64,000 nucleotides of DNA from Heloderma charlesbogerti (taxonomy: Eukaryota; Chordata; Lepidosauria; Squamata; Helodermatidae): NCBI GenBank assembly GCA_026122225.1, contig JANEZZ010001642.1:310001-374000 (forward strand). Direction: 5' to 3'. The notes under the pieces were generated by a model. The model did not search any database. It saw only the letters and a list, made by a program, of their open reading frames with translations, and was not told the origin of the DNA. Shown here in pieces: positions 52,141 through 62,535 of this stretch. Every line of letters starts with the position of its first letter. Within the stretch, counting starts at the first letter, position 1. The position numbers were made by a program, and so were the translations under genes.

Positions 52141-52907
52141 AGTTTTTCCTTAATCTGTGCTTATGCAGACAGGACAGAGAAAAAACCAGCCTATGACCCT
52201 TGTCATTTGCAGTTATATCAAAACTTTGGGAATATCCATTTAGCCAGACTTTGGGATTAAGAGGTTAAAAATCAAATGAAAAAGGTGACAAATTCACACC
52301 CGTTTCATAGCTGAGTTACTGCATTTTCACATATCTCCCTTCCAGACATGCTATGGGGACAGCTTGAAGCTATAAGGCTGTAAAAGCCTTTCTCAGAGGG
52401 GAAAATATGTGCTTCCAGAATGTGCTTATATTTCAGTAAACAGTAGCCCTGAGAAAAGTGTGTTTTAAAACTACACTCCATATCTGATTGGATGTCAACC
52501 TCTGCCACATGCATCCCCTTCCTCCAAAGAACTCAGGAAGCTCATTTATCCTGACAGCAAGCCTGTGTGGCAGATTAGGCTGAAATAGCACGGCTCTCTG
52601 AAGATTACTGAGCTTCATGGCAATGGCTGCATAGATGGGAGAACGGGGTATGGGGATGGAGTAATAGGGGTGTGAGGTAGTAAGCAGGTTTGTGGAAAGG
52701 CCAGGAACCCTGGGCCTTTAGCTAGGATATAGTATTAGATAGTCTCAGGTACACCAATAGGCCATCATCCAGTCCAGAATGAAAGATGTTATTCAACTAA
52801 AGCAGAGAGAGAGAGAGAGAGATTTGGTACTTGTCTACTGCCCTCTCGTGGTGGAAGCAAATACTGGTATCTAAAGCCCATTAGATGCTGCTGGGATCAG
52901 CAAGACC
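52141..52907. other. Non-coding stretch, nothing recognised
   Basis: A (GA)n run of about 20 bases is at 52802-52822. No gene. Confidence 0.45.
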
Positions 52908-53380
52908 AAGGGCATTTCTACACCAGCCTAAAATCCTGCATTTAAAATAGGGCTTTCTGCTTCCATTTCAAATGCAGGATCACCACTGACTCCCTTTACA
53001 TGCACTTCCTTCTCCCTGTATCTGAGTCCTCCATTATCTTTCATTGATCTCGCTCCTCTTCTTGCAGCTTTCACTCTTTTCACAGAGGAAACTGAAGCGG
53101 AACACAACTGGGTAATTTCATAGCTCATTATCTGCAATCTATTTAAAAACAGAACATAGGGCATTTAGTGCAGGAGGGTCAGGGCAGGGTCATGGCATCA
53201 TGTAAAGATGACAGGGTTGTTGTGAGGATAAAATGGAGAGGAGGAGAATGTAAGCCGCCTTGAGTTCCTTGCAAGAGGGAAAAAGGCGGGATATAAATGC
53301 AATAAATAAATAAATAAATAAATAAATAGCCCTGTGAACTTCCATGAAGGAGCAATCTCAATCGCAGGATAAAAGCCCCA
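52908..53380 (-). mobile_element. Repeat family R, copy 2, with nested SINE
   Basis: Reverse complement of the series at 5008-5340, from AGGGCATTTCTACACCAGCC to GAGCAATCTCAATCGCAGGA. A MIR-like SINE 3' part (53208-53331: CAGGGTTGTTGTGAGGATAA, GTAAGCCGCCTTGAGTTCCT, GGGATATAAATGC and (AATA)n) interrupts it exactly between CATCATGTAAAG and AGCCCTGTGAACTTCCATGA, which are adjacent in the other copy. Confidence 0.7.
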
Positions 53381-53625
53381 AGGATGCTTACAGACAGTTC
53401 CTAGCCCTACCAGTTAAAAGGCTTTGTTCAGGCATTCCATCTTTCCCTCCTTAATGGGGTTGTGTGTGTTTTTTGGTGGTGGTTGTGGTAAGACAAATGA
53501 CTGAAGAAGTGGTGAGAAAACACGGAAATATTGCAAGTGGAAGACCATGCCATCTGGAGCCCCTGTAAAATTTTGTGTGTGAGGCAGGATGATTGCACCA
53601 TAAAAGCCTCATCTGGAAGTGCCCC
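53381..53625. mobile_element. MITE, GGTGCTTCCAGAT family, copy 2
   Basis: Ends GGATGCTTACAGAC and CATCTGGAAGTGCCCC; interior GGCATTCCATCTTTCCC, GAAGAAGTGGTGAGAAAACA and GCAGGATGATTGCACCATAA match copies at 4408 and 58348. Confidence 0.6.
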
Positions 53626-54207
53626 AGAACTCAATTTGAATCCAGTTTCTTTGTGCTTTTTCTAAAATGCATCAAACATGAGAAAAGGCTGAAGGAACTT
53701 CATATGTATGGGAAAGGATTAGGTGCAGGGAGGTTAAAGGTTACCATCATGATGAAGAATGACTGTTGGGGACCACTGAGGAAAGGAGAAGCAGCAGCAG
53801 GGTCCAATTGTAGCCAAACAGATTTAGACAGGAGCAGGGTTATCTCTGGAAATTTGGAGAAAAGGCCAGATGAAAATCTACTAGAGAGGCTTTACATCTA
53901 ATAAAATTTGATTACCCTTCTTTTGCATGCAAGCCACATTGCCTATTTGCAAGCTCGGTCCAATGTAAAGGAGTAGCAGAGAGTCCTCCTATGGGCTTGG
54001 GTGTAGGCTTAATCTGTTACTTTTTAGGGTATTCCCATGCTCTAATATTCAACACTGGGGATGAGACAGATGAGGACCTGTTTGTTTTTTATCACACTGA
54101 AAGAAATAAAGCCATCTATCAAACTAACAAAATACAGGCTTAAGCCAGTTTTAAAGCTTTGCAAAAAAGAAAAATGCACTTTTCGCTGTCATAAAGACTC
54201 TTACAAA
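53626..54207. other. Non-coding stretch, nothing firm
   Basis: The first part (53640-53900) has GCATCAAACATGAGAAAAGG and AAAGGTTACCATCATGATGA; no family recognised and no domain in the 102-codon frame. Confidence 0.4.
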
Positions 54208-54697
54208 TGCAGTCCTATGCATGTCTTTTCAGAAATAAGCCCCATTAAGTTCAATCAGACTTAGGGTGCAATCCTATGGCTGCTAGTCAGTGGCTAGATA
54301 GCCATAGGATAGGTTGGTTCCCGGAGAACCGACCCCCCACCCCTTCTCATGCTGCCTTGTAGGCAGCATGGATCAGCCCAATGCTCCGCGCTTGTAAGAG
54401 GAGTGCAGTGTAGCAAAAATGGGCCGTTCCTGGGGCGGGGCTGGGAAGTCGGAAGTGCCGGTACGACATATCCTATGTGTCGTCCAGCTGCCACTTCCCG
54501 TGCTCCGAGGTCCTGCGGCTAGACAGCTGAAATCAGCTGTCTAGCCACAAAAGCAGGGCGGGGGGAGTGAGGAGGAGATCTGCTCCTCACCACTCCTCCC
54601 ATCCTGCACTGGATAGGCGGTCGCCCCCGGGGTTGGAGGTGACCGTCAATCCACATAGGATTGCTCCCTCCAGTGAGTATAGAATTGCAGCCTTAAT
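54208..54697. mobile_element. Short MITE with long MITE nested inside
   Basis: Outer arms AATGCAGTCCTATGCATGTC (54208) and ATAGAATTGCAGCC (about 54682-54695) belong to the ~90-bp short form. Between them 54263-54669 is the long form (AGGGTGCAATCCTATGG to CATAGGATTGCTCCCTCC), the inverted counterpart of 7140-7538. The minus frame 54294-54494 is just this GC-rich core. Confidence 0.75.
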
Positions 54698-55735
54698 ATA
54701 ACTGGATGTTTTTAAAAGCAAGGGCAAACAACATTTGCTAAGAAGAGGAATATCAATAGCCATTAGCTACAATGTGCATGAGATACAACCTTCCAGTCAA
54801 GAATCTAGATGTCTCTACCTTGATGGCTGCTGCAGTGGATTACAAGGGATAAGTTGCCTTGTACTTAATTTATAGGTGCCCATACATGTTGCTTCTCTTT
54901 TATATTTCTGCATATACAATGTCACAGGTGTTTACAAGTTAAAAACCACCAGCAAGGGGAGAAAGGCTGTGCTTCATGATCTGCTGATTTCCATGTGGGG
55001 CCTTGTTGCTGAGCTCACTCGCTGAACTACTTGTCTCTCAGGAAATAGGGTTTGTTCCTAGTCACCTGGAAGTGTGGAGACTTCTATTTCATAAGGGGTC
55101 TACTTCTCTTACTAGTGCAAGCGTTGCCCTGCCATTCCTCTCGGTGGAATGTCTCCATTGCTGCCTGCATTTTGGGATTGGTGGGGTTGAGAACATCAAA
55201 GGGGCAGCACTTGAAAGAGGAAGGCTTCCCTTGTCTACTGTCAAAAGTGGACAGCGAAGGCTTGAGGAAGCCATGCGTGCTTCTCTGCACTTGAGTGAAC
55301 AGTCACAACAACAGATAATGGGGGATATTTGAAAGCATGCTTTGAGCAAATTTTGTTTGCCTGCATACCTGCGTAAGAGGATTCCTATTGTTTTAGACGT
55401 CTTCGATCTACACCTGCTCTCTTAGATCATTTTTGATGAGTAATTGGATCTGTCTTCTTCATATGCCCCTGAGAGAGGGTTCACACAGGCTAGAATCAGT
55501 ACCGGCCAATGCTTCTTTCCCTAAGATGCTGGTATACACAGGAAGGGACATCCTTTGAACTAGAAGCCCTGATTCCCAATCCTTGAAGTGTGAGCACTAG
55601 CTGTAGCAACTCAATATGGCAGAAATGTGTTCTGCACATGCTCAGGGACAACTCATCATTAATAATTCATGTATTCCAGGATTGAGGCCCAATGCAAATT
55701 AAGCCCTGATATGGTTGCTCATCCTGTTTGCTATT
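54698..55735. other. Non-coding stretch, no gene recognised
   Basis: Overlapping open frames of 68-109 codons at 55003-55349 on both strands show no domain. No splice-site-bordered exon could be recognised. Confidence 0.4.
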
Positions 55736-55800
55736 ATTTATTTCATTTCTATATCACCCATAGCCAAAGCTCTCTGGGCAGTTCACAACTTTGTTTGTTT
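55736..55800 (-). mobile_element. L2-type LINE 3' end scrap
   Basis: TATTTCATTTCTATATCACC, then ATAGCCAAAGCTCTCTGGGC and AGTTCACAAC; same tail as 18223 and 25202. Confidence 0.65.
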
Positions 55801-55864
55801 GTTGAATATATCATGGGGGAAGGAAGTCATGTTGGGGGAGAGGCTGGGATAAAGGAACATATGT

Positions 55865-56110
55865 GAGAATCATAGAGTTGGAAGGGGCTATTTAGTCCAA
55901 CCCCCTGCTCAGTATAGGAATCCAGTTTAAAGCATCCTTGACAGATGGCTGTCCAGTCTGTGCTTGAACACTTCCAGCGATGGAGGACCCACCACCTCCC
56001 TAGGTAGTTAGTTCCATTGTCTGACTGTTCTGACCATTAGTAAGTTTTTCCTGATGTTCAACTGAAATCTGCCTTCCTGTAACATAAGCCCGTTATTTCA
56101 TGTCCTACAA
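55865..56110 (-). mobile_element. CR1 LINE 3' end
   Basis: Inverse of the CR1 terminus: GAGAATCATAGAGTTGGAAG (tail octamer region), TTAGTCCAACCCCCTGCTCA, GACAGATGGCTGTCCAGTCT, GGAGGACCCACCACCTCCCT and GTTTTTCCTGATGTTCAACT. Same order, inverted, as 27900-28148. Confidence 0.88.
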
Positions 56111-56116
56111 ACCTGG

Positions 56117-56335
56117 ATGATAAATGGCCGTAGCTCAATGGTAGAGCACAAGCTTTACATTCAAAAGACCCCATGTGCAATCCCTGGCATATGCAAGTGT
56201 GCCTGGAAAAGATCCCCCCCCCCCGGTCTGGAACAGTGGAGAGGTGCTGCCAGTTGCCGTAGACAATACAGAGATAGATGGACCAAAGGTCTAATTTGGT
56301 ATAAGGCGGCTTCCAATGTTCCTCTGAAAACAAGA
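56117..56335 (+). mobile_element. tRNA-derived SINE, sense copy
   Basis: GTAGCTCAATGGTAGAGCAC (A-box), TGTGCAATCCCTGGC (B-box), then GAGATAGATGGACCAAAGGT, GGTATAAGGCGGCTTCCAAT and GTTCCTCTG end. Same family as 3388-3575. Confidence 0.78.
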
Positions 56336-56967
56336 GGATGGAATTTAGAACTGTGGGATATGGAATTAAACGTTAGAAAGGGGGAGTGAATGAAATTGGG
56401 ATCAGTTGCTTACGACCCAAGCCATTCCCAGCCCTATAGGAAGAATGCATGGACTTCCTAGGGGCCATTTAGATCCTATATGTCCATGGGAACCGGTCTG
56501 TATTTAAAGTCTGTTGCCTTCATTGTTAATCACAAGCATTCTGTTCCTTAGAAAACAGATCATTCATCATATGACTATAAATGTTGATATGGAAGATTCG
56601 GGATACAAGTTGTCGACATTTCAGAGAAATCAGATGAAAGATGGCTGATGTGTGGCAGTTTAAGAACTGGAGGCAGATGGTACTTGGGTCACACACATAT
56701 AGCGGCAGCTGCCACTAAAGGTCGCAGCGAGTGCCACCCTATCTATGCTCAGTATGATAGTGGTAAAACCAATGGAGATTCCAGAGCACGGGCAGTTGCT
56801 GGTGTGGGAAGCGCTTCAGCAGCTGTCTTCTCCTACCTCTAGCTGGCTCAGGCTAGAAAGTGTGTGAAGGAGGGCCTTGGGAAAAGAGTAGAGGGAAAGG
56901 GAGGCATGAATTCTTCTTCCACCCTCCATTTTCTTTACCATGAATTTTATTGTCCTCATTTAAAAAG
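56336..56967. other. Non-coding stretch, nothing recognised
   Basis: The 64-codon frame at 56648-56842 shows no known domain. No repeat borders seen. Confidence 0.4.
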
Positions 56968-57070
56968 TAGACTAAAGCTCCACTCCTATGCACAATGACC
57001 TGGAAGTAAGCTCCATCGAACTCAATAGGACATATTTCTGAGTAGACATGCATAGGATCACATCGTAAAT
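56968..57070. mobile_element. MITE of GCAATCCTAT family, short form
   Basis: CCACTCCTATGCACAATG, GGAAGTAAGCTCCATCGAAC on the left; CTGAGTAGACATGCATAGGA on the right. Confidence 0.65.
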
Positions 57071-57339
57071 GTTGCAGCCCAGAAGCAGCCAAAGAAACCT
57101 CTCACTGGGATATCGGCTGTTCTGAGGATTTACCTGCAGGTGGTGCTGCCTGCCCATGTAATGCTCTACAGCAGTTGACCAACTTTGGCAAGAGGGTGAT
57201 ACAAAACACCTACCTAACCTCTCTGATCTGGATTGGGGACCTTGAACGTGATGCTGCCTGTAATTCTTCTAGCTTCCTTATGCGCATGACATTGTAGATC
57301 AGGGGTCAGTGCCCATGGCTGGGTATTTGTTGATGATGT

Positions 57340-58346
57340 TGATGTTCAGTCGTTCAGTCGTGTCCGACTCTTCGTGACCCCATGGACCATAGCACGCCAG
57401 GCGTTCCTGTCCTGCGCTCTCTCCCGGAGCATGCTCAAGTTCATATTCATTGCATCCGTGATGCTATCTAGCCATCTCATCCTCTGCCGTCCCCTTCTCC
57501 TTTTGCCTTCAGTCTTTCCCAGCATCAGGGTCTTTTCCAGGGAGTTTTCTCTTCGCATTAGGTGGCCAAAATATTGGAGCTTCAGCTTCAGTATCTGTCC
57601 TTCCAATGAGCACTCAGGGTTGATTTCCTTTAGGATGGACTGATTTGACCTCCTTGCAGTCCAGGGGACTCGTAAGAGTCTTCTCCAGCACCACAGTTCG
57701 AAAGCATCAATTCTTCGGCGCTCAGCCTTCCTTATAGTCCAGCTCTCACAGCCATACATTACTACTGGGAAAACCATAGCTTTGATTAGACGGACCTTTG
57801 TCGGCAAGGTGATGTCTCTGCTTCTTACTATGCTGTCTAGGTTGGCCATAGCTTTCCTCCCAAGGAGCAAGCGTCTTTTAATTTCATGGCTACAGTCACT
57901 GTCTGCAGTGATCTTGGAGCCCAAGGAAGTAAAATCTGTCACTGCTTCCATTTCTTCCCCTTCTATATGCCAGGAAGTGATGGGGCCAGATGCCATGATC
58001 TTAGTTTTTTTAATGTTGAGTTTCAAACCAGCTTTTGCACTCTCCTCTTTCACCCTCAACAAGAGGCTCTTTAGATCCTCTTCGCTTTCTGCCATTAGGG
58101 TGGTATCGACTGCATATCTGAGGTTGTTGATAATTCTCCCAGCAATCTTAATTCCGACCTCTGATTCATCCAACCCGGCATTTCTCATGATGTGCTCTGC
58201 ATATAAGTTAAATAAGCAGGGTGACAATATGCAGCCTTGTCGTACTCCTTTCCCAATTTTGAACCAATCCGTTGTTCCATGTCCGGTTCTCATTGTTGCT
58301 TCTTGACCCTCGTACAGGTTTCTCAGGAGACAGGTAAGGTGGTCTA
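57340..58346 (-). mobile_element. RTE-BovB LINE, copy E (3' third)
   Basis: The 3' end at the left has GTTCAGTCGTTCAGTCGTGT, and the 5' truncation is at 58346 within CTGTCTCCTGAGAAACCTGT (minus). It abuts the MITE that begins at 58348. No clear target duplication found. The frame inside is open throughout. Confidence 0.92.
57346..58293 (-). pseudogene. BovB RT/C-terminal frame, copy E (catalytic residue changed)
   Basis: A 315-codon uninterrupted frame from the mid reverse transcriptase to the natural end SRTRLND. In order: GVRQGCILSPCLFNLYAEHI, NNLRYAVDTTLMAESEEDLK, KAGLKLNIKKTKIMASG, AMVFPVVMYGCESWTIRKAE, WCWRRLLRVPWTARRSNQSI, KYFGHLMRREN-like LQYFGHLMRRENSLEKTL and RQRMRWLDSITDAMNMNL. The catalytic YADD is YAVD here (GTC for GAC at 58108-58110), which removes one of the two metal-binding aspartates. 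The frame is intact yet cannot encode an active polymerase and lacks the first half of the protein. Confidence 0.88.
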
Positions 58347-58347
58347 T

Positions 58348-58546
58348 GGTGCTTCTAGATATACACCTCCTGGTGTGCTAACAATCAAAAGGCATTGTGC
58401 AACTATTCCATCTTTTCCTCTTGAACAATTTTTTTTCTGGTAAGATAACATGGGAGGGTAACAAATGGAAAATGACAATGACTGAGTAAAATTCCTTGTT
58501 TGAGGCAGGGTGATTGCAGAGTAAAAGCGTCATCTGGAAGCATCCC
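58348..58546. mobile_element. MITE, GGTGCTTCCAGAT family, copy 3
   Basis: GGTGCTTCTAGATATAC and CATCTGGAAGCATCCC ends, about 199 bp; interior GTGCAACTATTCCATCTTTT and GCAGGGTGATTGCAGAGTAA. Confidence 0.7.
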
Positions 58547-58617
58547 AGGATCTTATTCTGTAACTGCTAAGTTTCCTTTGGTGAGGGGTTTTGATTGTAA
58601 AATGTCACAATAACAGA

Positions 58618-58985
58618 CAATGGTGCTGTTCACACAACACGCTCACCCACACTCAGTGGTTGAGTGTGAGTTGTTGAATTGTGGGTGGTTTGCTGAATTG
58701 TGGGTTAGCATTTTGTCTGAACCCAGGACATTTTCTGTAGGGTGGCTTGTTAACCATGCAGTGTGGCTTGTTAACCACCCTGAACAACCCAACAACAAAC
58801 CGTGGGTTCTCAAGGTGGCTTGTTCAAGAAAAATAAGACACACTGCATGGTTAACAAGCCACCCTGCAGAAAATTCCTGGGTTCAGACAACATACAAACC
58901 CATGGTTCAACAAACAACCCACAGTTCAAAAACAACCCACACCCAACCACTGAGTGTTGTGTGAACAGCCCCAATGTTTGGGCCA
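58618..58985. mobile_element. Large palindromic MITE
   Basis: ATGGTGCTGTTCACACAACAC at the left is the near inverse of GTGTTGTGTGAACAGCCCCAAT at the right (described by positions 58619-58639 and 58955-58976). Inner arms: TAGGGTGGCTTGTTAACCAT and ATGGTTAACAAGCCACCCTG mirror each other. Total about 368 bp with a short centre near 58800. ORFs here on both strands have mirrored Asn/Pro/Gln-rich peptides because of the palindrome. Confidence 0.8.
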
Positions 58986-59019
58986 TTTTTGAAAACATGT
59001 CTTGAAAACATGAAAAGGC

Positions 59020-59242
59020 TATCAGTGGCTACTAGTCTTGATGGCTATGTGCTACCTCCAGTACCAGAGGCAATGAGCCTATGTACACCAGTCGCTGGGG
59101 AACACGGGTGGGAGGGTGCTGTTGTGCTTATGTCCTGCTTGTGGGACAGCTGGTTAGCCACTGTGTGAACAGAATGCTGGACTAGATGGACCCTTGGTCT
59201 GATCCAGCATGGCTCTTCTTATGTTCCTATGTTCTTATGTCT
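59020..59242 (+). mobile_element. CR1/L3-type LINE 3' end, copy 3
   Basis: GTGGCTACTAGTCTTGATGG, TGTGTGAACAGAATGCTGGA, CTTGGTCTGATCCAGCATGG and the tail TCTTATGTTCCTATGTTC. Best preserved of three copies. Confidence 0.78.
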
Positions 59243-59887
59243 TGGGAAAATTTTCCTCAACTAGGGAGTCCTTTGTAAAGAGCACTGCTGTTGTTCCTTG
59301 AGCTACCTCAGTAGTGCAGGTACTCCTAGGGCAGGGATAGGTAGACTTCAGGCTCGCATGATCTATTTATTAGAACTCTGAGGTCCATCACTCAGAACCA
59401 GGTGCAAAATAAGGGGTTCAGGCAAGTGGATGTACACTAAGAATTAAGGAACAGAGTGCCCTTGAGCACATGTTCAGCCCAGGAATTTATGATAAGTATC
59501 AGAACCAACCCCACAAATTCTTTCACATAAAAATCCAGTCCTAGTTTCCCTCCCAGCAATCTAATTTAGGAGAAAAAAGCTTCTTGTTGTGACTGTTAGA
59601 CAACTGATTGTCAGGAACCCTTGCTGATCTACTGCAAATCATCCAGAGATCTACTGGTAGATCCAGATCTAACTTCTGCTCCCCCCTGTCCTAGGGCATA
59701 CAAAGAGATCAGCAGTCATATCCACTCACTCACTCATTGTGGCAAAAGACAAAACAGCATTGAAAACATGCTGGGGCATACTAGGTTTCCCAATAAAACC
59801 CTCCTTATTGGAGACAAGAGAGGGAACCAATACACTTGTAATATTTTTGCCATCAGACATCTTTGCTTTGGGTCATAGTCTTCATAT
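59243..59887. other. Non-coding stretch, nothing recognised
   Basis: No conserved frame. The 85-codon frame at 59621-59878 has no known domain. Confidence 0.4.
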
Positions 59888-59987
59888 TTAGATGAAAAAG
59901 GTCCCACAATTCCCAGCATGCCCTAGCGTGTTGGGAACTGTATGACTTTTTTCTGTCTAAACATGCATAGGATTGTGCCCTAATTTT
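59888..59987. mobile_element. MITE of GCAATCCTAT family, short hairpin form
   Basis: AAAAAGGTCCCACAATTCCC mirrors GGGAACTGTATGACTTTTTT; the right end is CATGCATAGGATTGTGCCCT. The left end is eroded. Closest to 9557-9680. Confidence 0.65.
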
Positions 59988-60109
59988 ATTTTACATTTTT
60001 CTATGCCACCCTTCCATATAAATATTCTCAGGGCAGCTTATGCAATAAAGTTTATGCAGCTGCCCATATCTTGTACATATCTGACAGGGGTTTGGGGGGG
60101 AGGGGTTAC

Positions 60110-60410
60110 TTATTATTATCATCATCATCATCATATCATCATCATCCCACCTTTTTCCCAATACTGGGACTCAAGGCAGCTTTACAACATTAAAAACGTG
60201 GACAATTAAAACCTATAAATAGAAGTATACAACAGTTAAAAATATAATTAAATCATCAATAATATTAAAACTGTATAAAATATCAAAACGTTAAAAGACA
60301 ACAAGAAATATAATATCCATCCACCATATTCTTACAGGTCCAGACTAGCTATTCCCAAAGGCCTGCCAGAACAAAAAAGTTTTTACATGCCTGCAAAAGC
60401 ATGTACTTCT
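60110..60410 (-). mobile_element. L2-type LINE 3' end with (ATC)n
   Basis: TTATTATCATCATCATCATC, then CCCACCTTTTTCCCAATACT, CTCAAGGCAGCTTTACAACA and AT-rich sequence to GCCTGCCAGAACAAAAAAGT. Confidence 0.6.
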
Positions 60411-61077
60411 GTGCAATCTATTTTAAAGTATTTTAATGTAAATCTCTACTCTGTTATCAACATGTTACCAAACCTCTCCTAAGTTACAGTCCTATTTAAA
60501 CTGCTGGCAAATAAACAATTACAACTTTACTTTGCAGTTTTGACTTCATGTGGCTGTGTTATCGGAGCTCAGTAAAAACATTGCTCAAAGAGGGATTTGC
60601 GATCAACGCCAGCGCAGCCTCCCAGGTTGGCAGTGAACAGTTAACTACGATTTCCAAACAACAAATTGTCAATTGGTTTTGCACCCACCTTAAAGTAATT
60701 TGGGCCTGCAGTAGGGCCACACATGGAAGCAAAGCATCCCTTCCCTGATCCCCCATAGAGATCAAACGGCCAGCTCAGCCAAAGGATTGCCTGGAAAATC
60801 GGTGGTGGGCGAGGGGAGTGCCCATCCCCAAGAAGCAGGGAGACACAGCAAAACAGCACTGTAGAAGTCTTCCCTCTCTGGAGTAGTTTCCTATGCTCCT
60901 GGTTCCAGCATAGCACACAAATGCAAGTGTAGGAAGAGACCTGCGAAAAGGCAGGTTCTGTTTTCCCCAAGCTCACCAAAGGCAGCTGGCTGTGCACTGG
61001 CTCTGAGCTCCCAGTGGGCTTCATGGGCTGGTGGAGGGAGCAGCAGAGGCAGAAACACTTTTTGCAAAGGGATTTAG
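60411..61077. other. Non-coding stretch; unexplained 127-codon minus frame
   Basis: The minus frame 61024-60641 is open but shows no known domain and no exon borders. I see no family for it. Confidence 0.35.
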
Positions 61078-61316
61078 GGTGCTTCTAGACACATGGCTCC
61101 TAGTGCCACCCATCAAAAGGCATGGGGCAGCTATTTTGTCTTTCCCTCAGCAGATTTTTTATGCTAAGAAAAAAAGATCTTAGCATAATGGTGGGAAAAC
61201 ATGGCAGGGTTACACATGGAAGACAACAACATCTGGAACACCTCCCCCCACACACACACAAACTCTGTGCTTGAGGGAGGGGGATCACACACAAAAAAGT
61301 CTCACCTGCAAACACT
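61078..61316. mobile_element. MITE, GGTGCTTCCAGAT family, copy 4
   Basis: GGTGCTTCTAGACACATGGC start; interior AAAAGGCATGGGGCAGCTAT, AAGATCTTAGCATAATGGTG; eroded right end AAGTCTCACCTGCAAACAC. Has a (CA)n run at about 61250. Confidence 0.6.
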
Positions 61317-62535
61317 GTAAGAGTGAGAAGTCCTGAACCCACTAATCTGATGCTCTAAATCAGGACATTTTCACACATCCTCACATTTATCCTTTGTAAC
61401 ACTTCCATTTCTTTTCTCCCCCATCCCACTCCACATTTTCGTAAATCTGGGTTGTAAGCTCTTTGCAGCAGCGACCTATATTTTGCCCTCTTCTTCTTTC
61501 TATCCCACGTTTAATATCCATTCTGGAATTCTTTCATGGAATCTATGCTCCTGAGTTCAATCATGTTGGTGCCATGAAGGCTCTTGAGGGCCCAAGAACT
61601 GTCAAGGGGGGTGTCTCCATGAGTGATTTATTCTGAGCTGGCTGCATTTGGAAGTCATTAGAGATACATGACATCATGGCCATCCGGAAGCCACCCTGGA
61701 GCTGATCAGGGAAAAACCGGATTTCCTGAGACTGCTTAAAGACTGATACTTTTCCTTAAGTTGGGTTCTCCCCAGTATAGTTGTTGCATGCCCCAACCCC
61801 CGCTTTTACCTCAGCTATGCTAGCCCTGCCCAGGGGTGTGCCGGTCAAGGGGTGTGTCCTGTGTGTTTCCCGTCCCTGCACAAACCACTTAGTGTCTACT
61901 CAGAAGTAACTGCAATTGTGCTCAATGAGGTTTCTCCCCTGAATGCCCACATCAGAACTTACAGAGATCCCCCTCAATTGAAGTCGCACAGTTTAAAGCC
62001 CAAATCTCCTAAGTGCTGTAAAGCACAATCTTGAGGCTCCTATTCTCAGCTGTTTGGTTTATTGCCTTAGGAAGTAACTACTTCACACCTTTGTTATAGA
62101 GATCCTGCAGTTAGAAAGGGGGCTGGTTTCCCATCCCCACATGTCCCCCCTTTTCCCAGCACAAGCATATGTGAGTCTACTCAGAAGTAACTCCCATTGT
62201 GCAGGTGCATCTGGAGTTTCAGGGGAAAGGACAAAGGGGGAGCGTTCTGACAGACTCTGACTGAAACCCAGAGTGGATTAACTGCCCCACTGACATCAGA
62301 GTCACCAGCCTCCCCTGCTTTTATCCCTTCTCAGTTTGGCTCTGTGAATCATACTAGCCCTTCCATTCTGTCAAGTGGGAGCAGGTTAACAAAAGAGACA
62401 GGGCCCCCCGTCTAGCAGGAGCTTCATCCAAATGTCTGCTAGAGTATTCTGTTTTACATCATGGCACGTGGAAAAGATGGCCAATGAAATGTATTTACAG
62501 TTCTAGTAACATTTTGATATTTTGTATATGGTAGC
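61317..62535. other. Non-coding stretch with scraps
   Basis: GTCTACTCAGAAGTAACT occurs at 61894 and 62176: eroded arms of the GCAATCCTAT MITE family. CTGACTGAAACCCAGAGT to CACCAGCCTCCCCTGC at 62257-62320 matches 23430-23500. No gene. Confidence 0.45.

Noticed and set aside
55003..55349. Overlapping plus and minus ORFs of 68-109 codons
   Set aside because: No domain, no splice borders, both strands open by composition only.
56117..56190. tRNA gene candidate (A and B boxes)
   Set aside because: The boxes are in the head of a SINE; no cloverleaf with intact acceptor stem. The same applies to 3500-3575, 3592-3660 and 1860-1926.
60641..61024. 127-codon minus ORF as a gene
   Set aside because: No recognisable domain, no exon borders and no second copy in the window.
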